NCBI GenBank assembly: GCA_003331935.1
Contig: QOQE01000004.1
Coordinates: 20,539-84,538 of the forward strand
Origin: Alphaproteobacteria bacterium
GTDB lineage: Bacteria > Pseudomonadota > Alphaproteobacteria > Rhodobacterales > Rhodobacteraceae
Direction: 5' to 3'
Length of the DNA: 64,000 bases
The translations under genes were made by a program, and so were the position numbers. How positions within the stretch are numbered: position 1 is the first letter of the stretch; every line of letters begins with the position of its first letter. Below the pieces are notes generated by a model. It was not told where the DNA came from. It ran no database searches and worked only from the letters and a program-made list of their open reading frames with translations. Positions 45,081-54,029 of the stretch are shown one piece after another.

Positions 45081-46307
45081 ATGAATATCCATGTTTTATT
45101 TGAGATTTGGAAAACCAAGACCTTTACAATTTTCTTTATTGCAGGTTTCCTGACTAGCGTAGCCCGATGGTTCGAAGTCTTTCTGTTTTCAGTAATTGCA
45201 TGGAAGCTCACTGGGAATGCTTCCCTGGCGGCACTTTTAATAATGGTGAGATTGCTTGGGGTCGCAGTAACTGGGGTAACTTTTAGTTTTGCCGGAGCAT
45301 TCGTAGTAAGAAAAAAAGTTGTAATGGGTGCAAGTTTAATCTGTTCATTATGCTCCTTACTTGTTTTTGTCTACTCACAAACAGGTTTAGGCATAAATGT
45401 TTTCTTACTAGCACTACTTTCTGCGATGAGTGGCTCGCTATGGAGCATTGATTTTTCATTTCGAAGACCTATGCTAGCCGATGCTCTACCCAAAGATTTA
45501 ATTTCAGCTGGAGTTTCTATGGATGTTTTGTCTAGTCATGCTACGAGAATATTAGGGCCTTTATTTGGTGGCATTTTTTTGACTTATTTTGACCTTAATG
45601 CCGGTACTTTTTTTTTATTTCTTCTGTACGCACTATCGGCCTTTTTAGTTTCAACTCAAAAGGGGGATAGTTTAACAAGCAATACAAATACATATACACA
45701 ATCACTAAAAAAGGTTATTAGACAAACAAAGAACGACGTTAATTTGTTTTCCGTAATATCTTTGACTTTTGTTTTCAATATTTTCGCTCTCCCCTTTATT
45801 GCATTAATAAGTCTATTGCTTATTGAAAAATTTAATCCCAATGAATTGTATATCGGGATATTCACTTCCTTAGAAGGGATTGGAGCTCTATTAGGTGGAA
45901 CTGCAATAACTGTTATTTCGATTAGTCGAAAATTGATCAGCTTTATAGCCTACCTAGCAATTATTTTATTATCTATTTCTCTGGCTGCTTCAAGCGAGTC
46001 GATTTTCTTGTATATCTTAGCTATATTGATTTTCGGAATGGCTACTGCTTGTTATTCCGCGTTACAAAGTACAATTATCTACATTAATTCAACTCCAGAG
46101 CTCCGTTCCTCAACTTTCAGTTTGCTTACAATAGCTATTGGTTGTGGAGCTTTTGGATCGTTAAACATTTATTTAATGTCAGATTTTTTTACTACTGAAA
46201 ATATTTCTCATATTATGGCGATTGAAGGGTTATTTGTTAGTTTGTTTTTTATAATTATCGCCTCTACATGGTTCCCAATGTCCAAATTCTTTGAAAAACA
46301 ACATTAG
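45081..46307 (+). CDS. MFS transporter
   Basis: Twelve-helix MFS protein of 408 aa, related to enterobactin-exporter-like (EntS) or lincosamide-type efflux proteins by the opening FFIAGFLTSVARWFEVFLFS and the central RRPMLADALPKDLISAGVSM. It starts 15 nt after the amidohydrolase and is likely its operon partner. Export of an unknown product is the best guess. Confidence 0.88.
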   Translation: MNIHVLFEIWKTKTFTIFFIAGFLTSVARWFEVFLFSVIAWKLTGNASLAALLIMVRLLGVAVTGVTFSFAGAFVVRKKVVMGASLICSLCSLLVFVYSQTGLGINVFLLALLSAMSGSLWSIDFSFRRPMLADALPKDLISAGVSMDVLSSHATRILGPLFGGIFLTYFDLNAGTFFLFLLYALSAFLVSTQKGDSLTSNTNTYTQSLKKVIRQTKNDVNLFSVISLTFVFNIFALPFIALISLLLIEKFNPNELYIGIFTSLEGIGALLGGTAITVISISRKLISFIAYLAIILLSISLAASSESIFLYILAILIFGMATACYSALQSTIIYINSTPELRSSTFSLLTIAIGCGAFGSLNIYLMSDFFTTENISHIMAIEGLFVSLFFIIIASTWFPMSKFFEKQH

Positions 46308-46335
46308 AAGCGCTTAGTTTTTATTATGCATTCAG

Positions 46336-46364
46336 TTGAAAAATGCTTTATAGAATTCTATTTT
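46336..46364 (+). promoter_or_regulatory. Probable leuA promoter
   Basis: TTGAAA (46336-46341), a 17-nt spacer and TATTTT (46359-46364) end 16 nt before the leuA ATG, which leaves a very short leader of about ten bases. Score is fair (5/6 and 4/6). No leader peptide or terminator of the classic leu attenuator kind is visible. Confidence 0.4.
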
Positions 46365-46380
46365 GCTGTACCTTTAAGCT

Positions 46381-48051
46381 ATGAACGTTAATGAAAAGCA
46401 CACAAAATATAAACCATCAGAATCCGTTTCTTTAAATAAAAGAACTTGGCCTGGTAAAGCTATTACAAAACCTCCAATTTGGTGCAGCGTTGACCTTAGA
46501 GATGGGAACCAAGCCTTAGTTGAGCCAATGGATACAACCCGCAAGCTTAGGATGTTTGAAACACTGGTTTCCATGGGTTTTAAAGAAATTGAGATCGGCT
46601 TTCCATCTGCTTCTGACACCGACTTTCAATTTTGTCGACACTTAGTAGATAAACAACTTATACCGGATGATGTAACAGTACAGGTGCTCACACAAGCTAG
46701 AGAACACTTAATTGATAAGACATTTGAAGCTTTAGAAGGTTGCAAGTCGGCAATTTTACATCTTTATAACTCTGTATCTACTTTACAACGTAGGGTTGTT
46801 TTCAAACAAGATAGGGAAGGAGTTAAGAAAATTGCGGCAGACGGCGCGGCAATGGTATTTGAGAGATTGAAACATTTGCCGAACACTGCTCTCACCCTTC
46901 AATATTCTCCTGAAAGTTTTACGGGAACTGAACTCGATTATGCACTAGATGTTTGTGAAACCGTATTAGATTGCTGGAAGGCATCAAAACAAAACAAAGT
47001 AATTATAAATCTGCCAGCAACTGTAGAGATGTCTACCCCCAATATTTATGCAGACCAGATTGAATGGATGAGCAATAATTTTACTGATAGGGATCGGGTT
47101 ATTTTATCTTTACATCCACATAACGATAGAGGAACAGGAGTTGCCGCAACTGAGCTTGGTTTGATGGCAGGAGCCGATAGAGTTGAAGGAACACTATTTG
47201 GAAATGGAGAGCGAACAGGAAACGTAGATATTGTGACTTTAGGACTAAACATGTTTACCCAAGGTATTGATCCAGAGCTGGATTTTTCTGATATAAATAA
47301 CCTTATTGAAACTGCAGAGTTTTGTAACCAGCTACCTGTACATCAACGTCATCCCTATGCAGGCCTGTTAGTCCATACAGCGTTTTCGGGAAGCCATCAA
47401 GACGCAATTAGAAAGGGAATGGAAGCAATTTCAAAATCAAATGACCATCATTGGGAAGTTCCATATTTACCTATTGATCCTAGTGATATTGGTAGAACTT
47501 ATGAAGCAATCATACGAGTAAATTCGCAGTCGGGAAAAGCTGGTTCTGCTTGGTTATTAGAGCAAGAACATAACATAAATATACCACGAGGAGCTCAAAT
47601 TCAATTTAGCGAGGCTGTACAGAACATCGCTGATAAGACAGGAAAAGAAATAACTTCAGATATGATTTGGGGTATATTTGAGCAAGAATTTTTGGAAAAA
47701 GGTACGTTTTCTCTACTCAAATTTAAAAGTAAGAAAATGTCAAAAGATGATAACAACGAATTTGTTGAAGCAACTATAGATCACAATGGGGAACAAATAA
47801 AAATTTCTTCAACAGGCAATGGTCCAATAAGTGCTTTCGTAAATGCGATGAGAGATACTTTCAAACTAACTTTTATGCTTAATGATTTTGGCCAAAATAC
47901 AAGAAGCTCAGGATCCTCTGCAGAAGCAGCAGCTTACATAGAAATTAAAGTTCCGGATGAAAATGGCAAAAGTGTCTTCGGTGTAGGAATAGATACTTCC
48001 ATTACGTTAGCACCAATCAAGGCTGTAATAAGTGCTATAAATAGAATATAA
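46381..48051 (+). CDS. leuA: 2-isopropylmalate synthase (long, LeuA type 2)
   Basis: Acetyl-CoA-dependent condensing enzyme committing 2-oxoisovalerate to leucine synthesis. The N-terminal VDLRDGNQAL metal-binding motif is at about 38-47, LHPHNDRGTG provides the metal His pair, and the C-terminal 120 residues form the LeuA allosteric domain. The length of 556 aa matches the long type-2 form. It is monocistronic here, not adjacent to leuBCD. Confidence 0.96.
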   Translation: MNVNEKHTKYKPSESVSLNKRTWPGKAITKPPIWCSVDLRDGNQALVEPMDTTRKLRMFETLVSMGFKEIEIGFPSASDTDFQFCRHLVDKQLIPDDVTVQVLTQAREHLIDKTFEALEGCKSAILHLYNSVSTLQRRVVFKQDREGVKKIAADGAAMVFERLKHLPNTALTLQYSPESFTGTELDYALDVCETVLDCWKASKQNKVIINLPATVEMSTPNIYADQIEWMSNNFTDRDRVILSLHPHNDRGTGVAATELGLMAGADRVEGTLFGNGERTGNVDIVTLGLNMFTQGIDPELDFSDINNLIETAEFCNQLPVHQRHPYAGLLVHTAFSGSHQDAIRKGMEAISKSNDHHWEVPYLPIDPSDIGRTYEAIIRVNSQSGKAGSAWLLEQEHNINIPRGAQIQFSEAVQNIADKTGKEITSDMIWGIFEQEFLEKGTFSLLKFKSKKMSKDDNNEFVEATIDHNGEQIKISSTGNGPISAFVNAMRDTFKLTFMLNDFGQNTRSSGSSAEAAAYIEIKVPDENGKSVFGVGIDTSITLAPIKAVISAINRI

Positions 48052-48123
48052 TTTTTATTAGATTAGCAAGTAAGAACCATAGTATTTATTGCATTTTTTT
48101 AGTGTTTCTCTCATTATCTTGTA

Positions 48124-48729
48124 ATGAAAAAATTTAGTCTGTTGTTTGCTTTAGTTTTTTTTTGTTCTTTTAACCCTAAAATTAGTGTGGCAGAACCTGG
48201 ATTTTTTCTTCAAACACTAACTAACACTTTTGTTGATTGGGTTTTTGGCCGATTAGATACATATATCGAGGTTAAACCCGATGAAAGTGACGAACCTTTA
48301 GACAAAAAAAGTATTCAGGAACCTAACAAAAACACTTCTGAGAAAAAAGTTTCAATTAAAATAGACGAAGTTGTCAAAAGAGATGATACTTTTTATAAAA
48401 AGTTTTCCAATATCCCGTTTTCTGGACACATAGAGTCCTATCATCCCAATGGTCAACTAAAAATAATTGGAGAGTTCTCCGAAGGTAAAAAAATTGGGGA
48501 ATGGGTTGAATATTACATGAGTGGAGTCAAAAAATCCGAAGGTAAGTTTGCTAACGGAAAAAAGGATGGTGCTTGGGTGTATTATTTTTTAAATACAAAT
48601 ATTAAAGAGAAACAATTTTTCATAAACGGTAATAAAGATGATTTGTGGGAAAAATTTGATGTACATGGGACTTTGATCCAAACAGAATCTTATCAAAATG
48701 GGAAGTGGATTATTACTACAATTAACTGA
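48124..48729 (+). CDS. Secreted MORN-variant/YwqK-like repeat protein
   Basis: A 201-aa protein with a signal peptide (residues 1-23, ending SVAEP) and about four MORN_2-type repeats from residue 97, each of the form N-G-x-L-K-x-x-G-x-F (HPNGQLKIIGEFSEGKKIGE, GVKKSEGKFANGKKDGAW). Databases often label such proteins YwqK-family antitoxin, but no toxin partner is seen. A paralogue is at 54209. Probable envelope role; function unknown. Confidence 0.82.
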   Translation: MKKFSLLFALVFFCSFNPKISVAEPGFFLQTLTNTFVDWVFGRLDTYIEVKPDESDEPLDKKSIQEPNKNTSEKKVSIKIDEVVKRDDTFYKKFSNIPFSGHIESYHPNGQLKIIGEFSEGKKIGEWVEYYMSGVKKSEGKFANGKKDGAWVYYFLNTNIKEKQFFINGNKDDLWEKFDVHGTLIQTESYQNGKWIITTIN

Positions 48730-48751
48730 AACCATCTTATAAACTAATTTT

Positions 48752-49957
48752 ATGGGTATCGAATCTTTTGACCTTTTCAATCCTCCATCTGATTTTATTG
48801 ATAATGTTTATACGTATTATAATTTACTCCGAGAAAAATCGCCCATTCACAAAAACTCTGATGGCTCTTATATTTTAACATCGTACAAAGATCTCGTTGG
48901 GGTCTATAGAAATTTTAAAATTTGGAGCTCTGACAAAAAAACTGAATTTGGAGCAAAATTTGGTGCATCACCCCTTTTTGAACACCATACAACGTCGGTT
49001 GTATTTGCAGATCCCCCAGATCACACAAGGATAAGGAAAATTTTTCAGCAATCTTTTACTCCTAAATCGATTCTTGGTTTGGAAAAGGATATTAATAAAT
49101 TAGTTGATAGTTATTTAGTCATGATGCATGAGAAAAAAAAGTTTGATTTTGTTTCGGATTTTTCTTTTCGGTTACCAGTAGATGTTGTTTGTAGCGTTCT
49201 TGGGATACCAAGCGAAGACCGACATTTAATAAGAGATTGGGCGCATAAAATTCTTGGAGCTTTGGAACCCAAACTCACGCCCAAACAATTAGATGAAGGC
49301 TCGTATGCTGTTGTAAATTTTAAGCAATATCTTAAGGATCAGATAAAATTTCGAAAAACTCATAAGGATGTTAATAAAGCTAATGAAATTCTTTCACTTT
49401 TGATTGAAGCTGAAGGTCTCGAATTATCGGAAACAGAGTTGCTTCATCAATGCATTTTTATGCTGAATGCAGGGCACGAGACGTCAACAAATATGTTGTC
49501 TCATGGGCTTAATGAGCTTATTAACAATAGAGATCAGTATAGTTTATTGCAAAAAGAGCACAGAAGGATTGATACAGCAGTCGACGAAATTCTCAGGTTT
49601 CAACCGCCAATTCAAATTAATAATCGGCGATGTTTGGAAAAGACAATTCTTGGAGATATAATAGTCCCAGAGGGAACATCAGTTCATATGATTATTGCAG
49701 CAGCCAATAGAGACCCTTCACAATTTTTTGAACCCGAAATCTTCAATATATCAAGATCACCAAACAGACATTTATCTTTTGGACTAGGTATTCATATATG
49801 TGCAGGGATTAATCTTGCTCGTTTAGAGGCGAAAGTAGCGTTTCAAGGCCTCCTATCTTCATTTAAAGAAATAAACCTACTAAAAAAACCAAATATTGCT
49901 AATCGCATTCGATTCCGAGAAATAAAAGAGATGCAGGTTGAGGTTTCTTCTTTTTGA
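48752..49957 (+). CDS. Cytochrome P450
   Basis: Soluble bacterial P450 of 401 aa. The heme Cys350 lies in SFGLGIHICAG (F-x-x-G-x-H-x-C-x-G), the I-helix oxygen-activation motif is AGHETS, and the K-helix E-x-x-R is EILR. DPPDHTRIRKIFQQSF matches the C-helix region. No ferredoxin or ferredoxin reductase gene is adjacent. Substrate unknown. It starts 22 nt after the MORN protein gene. Confidence 0.95.
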   Translation: MGIESFDLFNPPSDFIDNVYTYYNLLREKSPIHKNSDGSYILTSYKDLVGVYRNFKIWSSDKKTEFGAKFGASPLFEHHTTSVVFADPPDHTRIRKIFQQSFTPKSILGLEKDINKLVDSYLVMMHEKKKFDFVSDFSFRLPVDVVCSVLGIPSEDRHLIRDWAHKILGALEPKLTPKQLDEGSYAVVNFKQYLKDQIKFRKTHKDVNKANEILSLLIEAEGLELSETELLHQCIFMLNAGHETSTNMLSHGLNELINNRDQYSLLQKEHRRIDTAVDEILRFQPPIQINNRRCLEKTILGDIIVPEGTSVHMIIAAANRDPSQFFEPEIFNISRSPNRHLSFGLGIHICAGINLARLEAKVAFQGLLSSFKEINLLKKPNIANRIRFREIKEMQVEVSSF

Positions 49958-49984
49958 GCCGTTTTTTTGAGAAATTTTTTAGTA

Positions 49985-50010
49985 AAAAAGGCTGCGTCCC
50001 CCTGCAGCCT
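49985..50010 (-). terminator. Intrinsic terminator (minus strand)
   Basis: On the minus strand AGGCTGC (50010-50004), an 8-nt loop and GCAGCCT (49995-49989) are followed by TTTTTACT. The U-tract is on this strand only. It ends the candidate small RNA at 50.0 kb, or transcripts from the small membrane protein gene upstream. Confidence 0.75.
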
Positions 50011-50080
50011 AGTTGGGGAGGAAAGTACAAAGATTACTGCTCATTTTTGTAGACCCTAAGGCATTATTGCGAACCTTCGA
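49985..50080 (-). ncRNA. Candidate small RNA with CCTCCCC anti-SD motif (module C)
   Basis: About 95 nt on the minus strand. It is preceded by a -10 TATGAT (50092-50087). It contains a hairpin with 6-bp stem TACAAA/TTTGTA (50051-50046 and 50031-50026), then unpaired CCTCCCC (50021-50015) and the terminator hairpin. The motif with flank, CCTCCCCAACTAGGCT, nearly matches two copies at 61.8-61.95 kb. It could instead be the 3' UTR of the gene at 50157. CCTCC-rich loops that bind Shine-Dalgarno sequences are known in alphaproteobacterial sRNAs. Confidence 0.5.
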
Positions 50081-50156
50081 AATGAAATCATAGCAAATAA
50101 ATTGCAATTTGCACACAAAATGCTTTAGATAACGCGGTATGTGTTCGATTTGGAAA

Positions 50157-50372
50157 CTAGAAAAATGATAGTAATGAAAATAACATGAGAATAATAACTA
50201 TCATGTAACCAACAAATTGAACTGCGCCTCTGCCCTTTACACTGAGCTTATGATTAAGAATATTTAAAAAGAAGTAAGCAAAAACGTGAAAAATTAAGTA
50301 CATCACTATGCTTAAAGGAATTAGTATCCACCAATCTAAAAAGCCGATCTTAGTTATGTTTTTTAATTTCAT
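50157..50372 (-). CDS. Small two-helix membrane protein, unknown
   Basis: A 71-aa protein with two strongly hydrophobic segments (about residues 14-36 and 49-70) and a positively charged linker (HKLSVKGRGA). No signal-peptide cleavage site. Unrecognised. It stands alone between a P450 and a VOC gene on the opposite strand; its 3' side carries the candidate sRNA and terminator. Length, composition and the ATG suggest a real gene, but with moderate confidence. Confidence 0.6.
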   Translation of the reverse strand: MKLKNITKIGFLDWWILIPLSIVMYLIFHVFAYFFLNILNHKLSVKGRGAVQFVGYMIVIILMLFSLLSFF

Positions 50373-50500
50373 AATATTAGTTTACTTTTTTCCACTTAAC
50401 AAAAACCATACCAAGTCTAAGAGTACCTTTTAAATCACTTTATGACTGAACTTTTTTTTTGTACTCTAATTTTTCAAAAAAATTTTTTAAGGAATTTTAT

Positions 50501-51250
50501 ATGCGTTTAAGACAATTGGTCATTGCTACGGATGAAATGGACCTACTAGCAGATAGCATTTGTGATCTTTTCGAGCTTAGAAGAACATTCAGTGATCCGG
50601 AGTTAATTGTATTTGGCTTAGAAAATGTTCTTATTCCTCTCGGTGATACTTTTTTAGAGCTAGTGACACCTGTTAAAGAAAATACATCGGCAGAGCGCTT
50701 TCTTAAGAAGAGAGGAGGTGACGGAGGCTATATGGTTATTGTTGACTCTTTAGATCTAGAAAAAGAACGAAAAAGGCTAGAAAGTGCAGAAATGGATATT
50801 GTGTGGTACGAAAATCGAAAGACAAACGGTATTCATGCTCAATCTCTTCATCTTCACCCAAAACAAGTTGGTGGTGCTATCTTATCGATAGATAATATGA
50901 ATCCTACCTCGTCTTGGCTATGGGCAGGAACAGATTGGGAGAAAGACATAAATAAATCGCTGGTTAGTCACCTCTGCGGTGTTAACATCTGCAGTGCAAA
51001 TCCTGATAATTTATTATCTAATTGGGAAAAAGCACTGGGTAAAAAAAGATCTAATGGATGTCATTCGATTGATTTAGCAGGTTCAAATATCAACTTTGTT
51101 GTGGATACTCAGTCTCAGTCTGAGAATGTGTCAGCTTTCCAAATTCATACTCGGAAAAAATCTAATATAGAAAAAAGAGCGCTTAGCAAAGGTTTTGTTA
51201 CAAACAACAATATCCGTTTGGGAGGTGTAGACTTTCTACTAGTTGAATGA
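50501..51250 (+). CDS. VOC/glyoxalase-like domain protein
   Basis: About 249 aa, start at the ATG at 50501, where AAGGAA provides the RBS, in place of a longer reading from 50459. The opening MRLRQLVIATDEMDLLADSI and FGLENVLIPLGDTFLELVTP are the first beta-alpha-beta unit of a Glyoxalase_3-like VOC protein. The metal-ligand Glu (LELV) is present, while the first His position is not obvious. Enzymatic role unknown. Confidence 0.8.
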   Translation: MRLRQLVIATDEMDLLADSICDLFELRRTFSDPELIVFGLENVLIPLGDTFLELVTPVKENTSAERFLKKRGGDGGYMVIVDSLDLEKERKRLESAEMDIVWYENRKTNGIHAQSLHLHPKQVGGAILSIDNMNPTSSWLWAGTDWEKDINKSLVSHLCGVNICSANPDNLLSNWEKALGKKRSNGCHSIDLAGSNINFVVDTQSQSENVSAFQIHTRKKSNIEKRALSKGFVTNNNIRLGGVDFLLVE

Positions 51251-51342
51251 AAAATTTGCTATAAAAATATGTCTGAGTTTACTTTAAATAAATAAATTGA
51301 GAAACGATTCATTGACGTTCACAAATCTTACTCTATGTAACC

Positions 51343-51350
51343 GGAGGGAG
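51343..51350 (+). promoter_or_regulatory. Strong ribosome binding site
   Basis: GGAGGGAG, 7 nt upstream of the ATG at 51358. It decides the start over the out-of-frame ATG at 51351. A TTGACG/TATGTA pair upstream (51312-51339) would start transcription inside this RBS and so is unlikely to be the promoter. Confidence 0.6.
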
Positions 51351-51357
51351 ATGTCAG

Positions 51358-51717
51358 ATGATAACAGTTTTTTATGATGGTAAGTGCGGGCTATGTAGCA
51401 GAGAGATTGCCCACTACAGGAAAATTAGCCCTCCTAGCACCTTTATTTGGCGCGACATCGCAAACGAGCCAAAGCATCTAAAAGAGATAAGTGTTTCTCA
51501 AAGTGACGCCCTAAGAAGGTTGCATGTTTCTGACCAGTTAGGAACCATCTACGTTGGAGTTGATGCGTTTATAGCTATTTGGAAAAAACTTCCCAGGTGG
51601 CGTCTTTTAGCTTTATTATGTGCTATTCCAGGGGTGCGATTTATACTTGGTTTGCTTTATAATAAATTTGCTGATTGGAAGTTTTCTCGCTCGGCTCACT
51701 GTCAACTGTCGACCTAA
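51358..51717 (+). CDS. DCC-family thiol-disulfide oxidoreductase-like protein (DUF393)
   Basis: A 119-aa protein of the DCC (DUF393) family, with the defining DGKCGLC at residues 7-13 (DxxCxxC) in an N-terminal MITVFYDGKCGLCSREIAHY. A WRDIA follows, as in thioredoxin-like folds. Family members are proposed thiol-disulfide oxidoreductases, but substrates are unknown. The next gene is a small membrane protein, 9 nt on. Confidence 0.9.
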   Translation: MITVFYDGKCGLCSREIAHYRKISPPSTFIWRDIANEPKHLKEISVSQSDALRRLHVSDQLGTIYVGVDAFIAIWKKLPRWRLLALLCAIPGVRFILGLLYNKFADWKFSRSAHCQLST

Positions 51718-51726
51718 AACAAACCC

Positions 51727-52125
51727 ATGGAAACCTCCTTTAAAAAAACGGTTTTAGCGAAGTCGTTTCTTTTTTTACTGATAGTTTTTTGGGGTGGTTA
51801 TAACTCAGCTATGGTGAATACTGTCTCAAGCAGTGAAAATGTTACTGATATTGGGAATGTGTTATTTTTAATATTCTCCATATTCTATATGCTCAACGCA
51901 TTTTTTCTAATAAGACTTAAGCCTTTAGGTCGATTGACCTATTTACCATTAGTCATACTCTTTATTTTTCTTGGTTTTATAAGCGAGCTCTTTAATCCAA
52001 TGCAGATAAAGAACGATTATTTTTACCTCTTTATTTTTTATATTGTTTCCCCACTGTTTTTTATAATGCAAGGGTTCGTTCTATGCATGCTAATGTCAAA
52101 AAGTTTTCGAGAAGTGTTCCACTAG
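51727..52125 (+). CDS. Hypothetical four-helix membrane protein
   Basis: A 132-aa unrecognised protein with four hydrophobic segments (about residues 11-29, 41-63, 72-88 and 100-124). It begins 9 nt after the DCC-family gene, so the two are probably cotranscribed. No family assigned. Confidence 0.75.
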   Translation: METSFKKTVLAKSFLFLLIVFWGGYNSAMVNTVSSSENVTDIGNVLFLIFSIFYMLNAFFLIRLKPLGRLTYLPLVILFIFLGFISELFNPMQIKNDYFYLFIFYIVSPLFFIMQGFVLCMLMSKSFREVFH

Positions 52126-52214
52126 CTCTAAACTATTAGTAAGTATTATCTTCAATATGCTACAAAGCAGGGTAACCAAGTCGTTATTATTACATGATTA
52201 CATGGAGCTGATAA

Positions 52215-52439
52215 ATGTTAAAATGGGAATACTTGGTGTTGGTCGAAAACGTGAGGAGCTTGAAAAGCTTGCAGGATCTAGCAAAAGATGACGAATTATA
52301 TGCCGATCAACTGCGGCAAGGAAATTACGCGCCCTCTTTGAATAAATACGGTGACCAAGGTTGGGAGTTGGTAAGTGCCAGTCGCGTTGGCGGAGGAAGA
52401 GCTTTGACAGAATACGTTTTTAAGCGTCCGAAAGAATAA
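52215..52439 (+). CDS. DUF4177-like small protein
   Basis: A 74-aa soluble protein. The KWEYLVLVE opening and LNKYGDQGWELVSASRVGG in the middle, then a YVFKRP end, are the hallmark of DUF4177 (an x-WEY start with a G-x-x-G-W-E-L core). RBS GGAG lies 8 nt upstream. Role unknown. It precedes a P450 by 53 nt on the same strand. Confidence 0.82.
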   Translation: MLKWEYLVLVENVRSLKSLQDLAKDDELYADQLRQGNYAPSLNKYGDQGWELVSASRVGGGRALTEYVFKRPKE

Positions 52440-52492
52440 TAAGATACTAAAAAAATGTTGATTTAGCTTTTGTATAGACTGATAATCTCTAT

Positions 52493-53713
52493 ATGAGCCT
52501 CTTTCACGGGCATAAAGCAATCAAGGTTCCTCAAAATATTACGGCATGGGATATTGATCCATATTCAAAAGAAGTATTATTAGATCCAGAAACATTTTTT
52601 AGCGCCCTACGCGAAAGAGGACCGTTCGTATACCTCAATAAATATAAGATGCTAGCTTGTGGACGGTATAAGGAGACAAAGGCGGTCTTCTCTGACCACC
52701 AAAGGTTTGTATCCTCTAGAGGAGTTGGAATTCAAGATTTTAAACTGGAGAAGCCATGGAGACCACCATCTCTGGTATTAGAAGTTGACCCCCCCAAGCA
52801 TACCAGAAATCGTCGGTTTCTTACTAAAGCTCTTTCGCCAAATAAAATTGCTCAACTAAAAGATTTTTTTAAAAATTGTGCTGATGAATTGATAAATGAA
52901 TTATTACAAAAAAAAGAGATAGATGGAATTTTAGATTTAGCAGAGATTTTTCCAACACGGGTATTTCCAGAAGCTGTAGGCTTAAAAAAAATCGATAAGG
53001 AAACGTTGTTAGGATACGGCGCTATGGTCTTCAATGCTCTTGGGCCTGACAATGAGTTTCGTAAAGATGCTATGGCGAAAGGCCTTTCGGTCCTTGAAAA
53101 AATAAATAAACAATGCCTTGAAGAAAATATCAGCGCAAAAGGTCTTGCAAAAGAGATTTACCGCAGCACAGCAGAACACTTTGAAGAGGACGAGTTGGCG
53201 GGGATGTTAGTGAGATCATTATTATCAGCGGGCATCGATACCACAGTGAGCGCAATTGGAAATTTGTTATGGTGCTTTGCAAAAAATCCAGAACAATTTC
53301 AACTAGTCAAAGACGATAAATCATTAGTGGGTAATGCAGTAGAAGAATCTTTACGATTAACAAGCCCTGTCAAGGCTTTTTGTCGTACATCTGCAGTAGA
53401 AACCGAGGTATCTGGTATAGCTATAGAAGAGGGAACAAAAATACTGTGTGTTTTAGGATCAGCTAATACTGACCCTGAGATGTGGGATAACCCCTATAAA
53501 TACGATGTTACTAGACGAACTATAGGCCATCTGGCACTCGGGATAGGGGTTCACAATTGTGTGGGTCAGACTTTGGCTCGAGCTGAAATTACAGCACTTA
53601 CAATGTCATTAGTTGAACGAGTGAAAACAATTAGGCCGGCAGGTATAGCGGCCTGGAAACCCAACAATGCTATGAGATCACTTGAAAGCCTTCCAATTAT
53701 CCTTGAGAAATGA
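52493..53713 (+). CDS. Cytochrome P450
   Basis: Second P450, 406 aa and not close to the first. The heme Cys356 is in LALGIGVHNCVG, where the usual Phe seven residues before Cys is Leu. The I-helix motif is AGIDTT and the K-helix motif EESLR. VDPPKHTRNRRFLTKALSP is the C-helix region with the heme propionate Arg. The C-terminal 17 nt overlap the convergent small gene. No redox partner adjacent; substrate unknown. Confidence 0.94.
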   Translation: MSLFHGHKAIKVPQNITAWDIDPYSKEVLLDPETFFSALRERGPFVYLNKYKMLACGRYKETKAVFSDHQRFVSSRGVGIQDFKLEKPWRPPSLVLEVDPPKHTRNRRFLTKALSPNKIAQLKDFFKNCADELINELLQKKEIDGILDLAEIFPTRVFPEAVGLKKIDKETLLGYGAMVFNALGPDNEFRKDAMAKGLSVLEKINKQCLEENISAKGLAKEIYRSTAEHFEEDELAGMLVRSLLSAGIDTTVSAIGNLLWCFAKNPEQFQLVKDDKSLVGNAVEESLRLTSPVKAFCRTSAVETEVSGIAIEEGTKILCVLGSANTDPEMWDNPYKYDVTRRTIGHLALGIGVHNCVGQTLARAEITALTMSLVERVKTIRPAGIAAWKPNNAMRSLESLPIILEK

Positions 53714-54029
53714 CATCTAAATCACTCCAGACTTCGTAACCTCTATATCCGGAAGCTTTTGCGATATACTTACCGCCAACCTTTCCCCATTGGCTATGAA
53801 ATTTCTGGCACCTTTCATATGCATCATAGTCTCTATATGTCCATATGATTGTTATTCTTATTACATCATCTCCCCAAACTCTGGAAGCACGCTGGGAAAT
53901 TTGTCCGTTTTCACTTAGAAACTCTATGGCTTTCTTATTATAGAATGTTTTAAACTTTGTTAACCAATTGTCATATTGAACTTCTGAGGGAAAGGTCACC
54001 AAAACTACACTAGTAAAAATGTCTGACAT
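53697..54029 (-). CDS. Small ABM/dimeric alpha-beta barrel-like protein
   Basis: A 110-aa soluble protein with an alternating strand-helix pattern and aromatic-rich segments (SVVLVTFPSEVQYDNW, TIIWTYRDYDAYERC) suggesting a dimeric alpha/beta barrel. I do not identify a specific family. The 3' end overlaps the P450 by 17 nt tail-to-tail, so antisense effects between the two are possible. Assignment of the fold is inference. Confidence 0.65.
   Translation of the reverse strand: MSDIFTSVVLVTFPSEVQYDNWLTKFKTFYNKKAIEFLSENGQISQRASRVWGDDVIRITIIWTYRDYDAYERCQKFHSQWGKVGGKYIAKASGYRGYEVWSDLDVISQG

Noticed and set aside
48124..48729. Toxin-antitoxin locus suggested by the YwqK-like repeats
   Set aside because: No toxin-like small ORF lies next to either MORN protein, and both have signal peptides, which does not suit a cytosolic antitoxin.
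51312..51339. TTGACG-16-TATGTA promoter before the DCC-family gene
   Set aside because: The predicted start would fall inside the GGAGGGAG RBS, leaving the mRNA without it.
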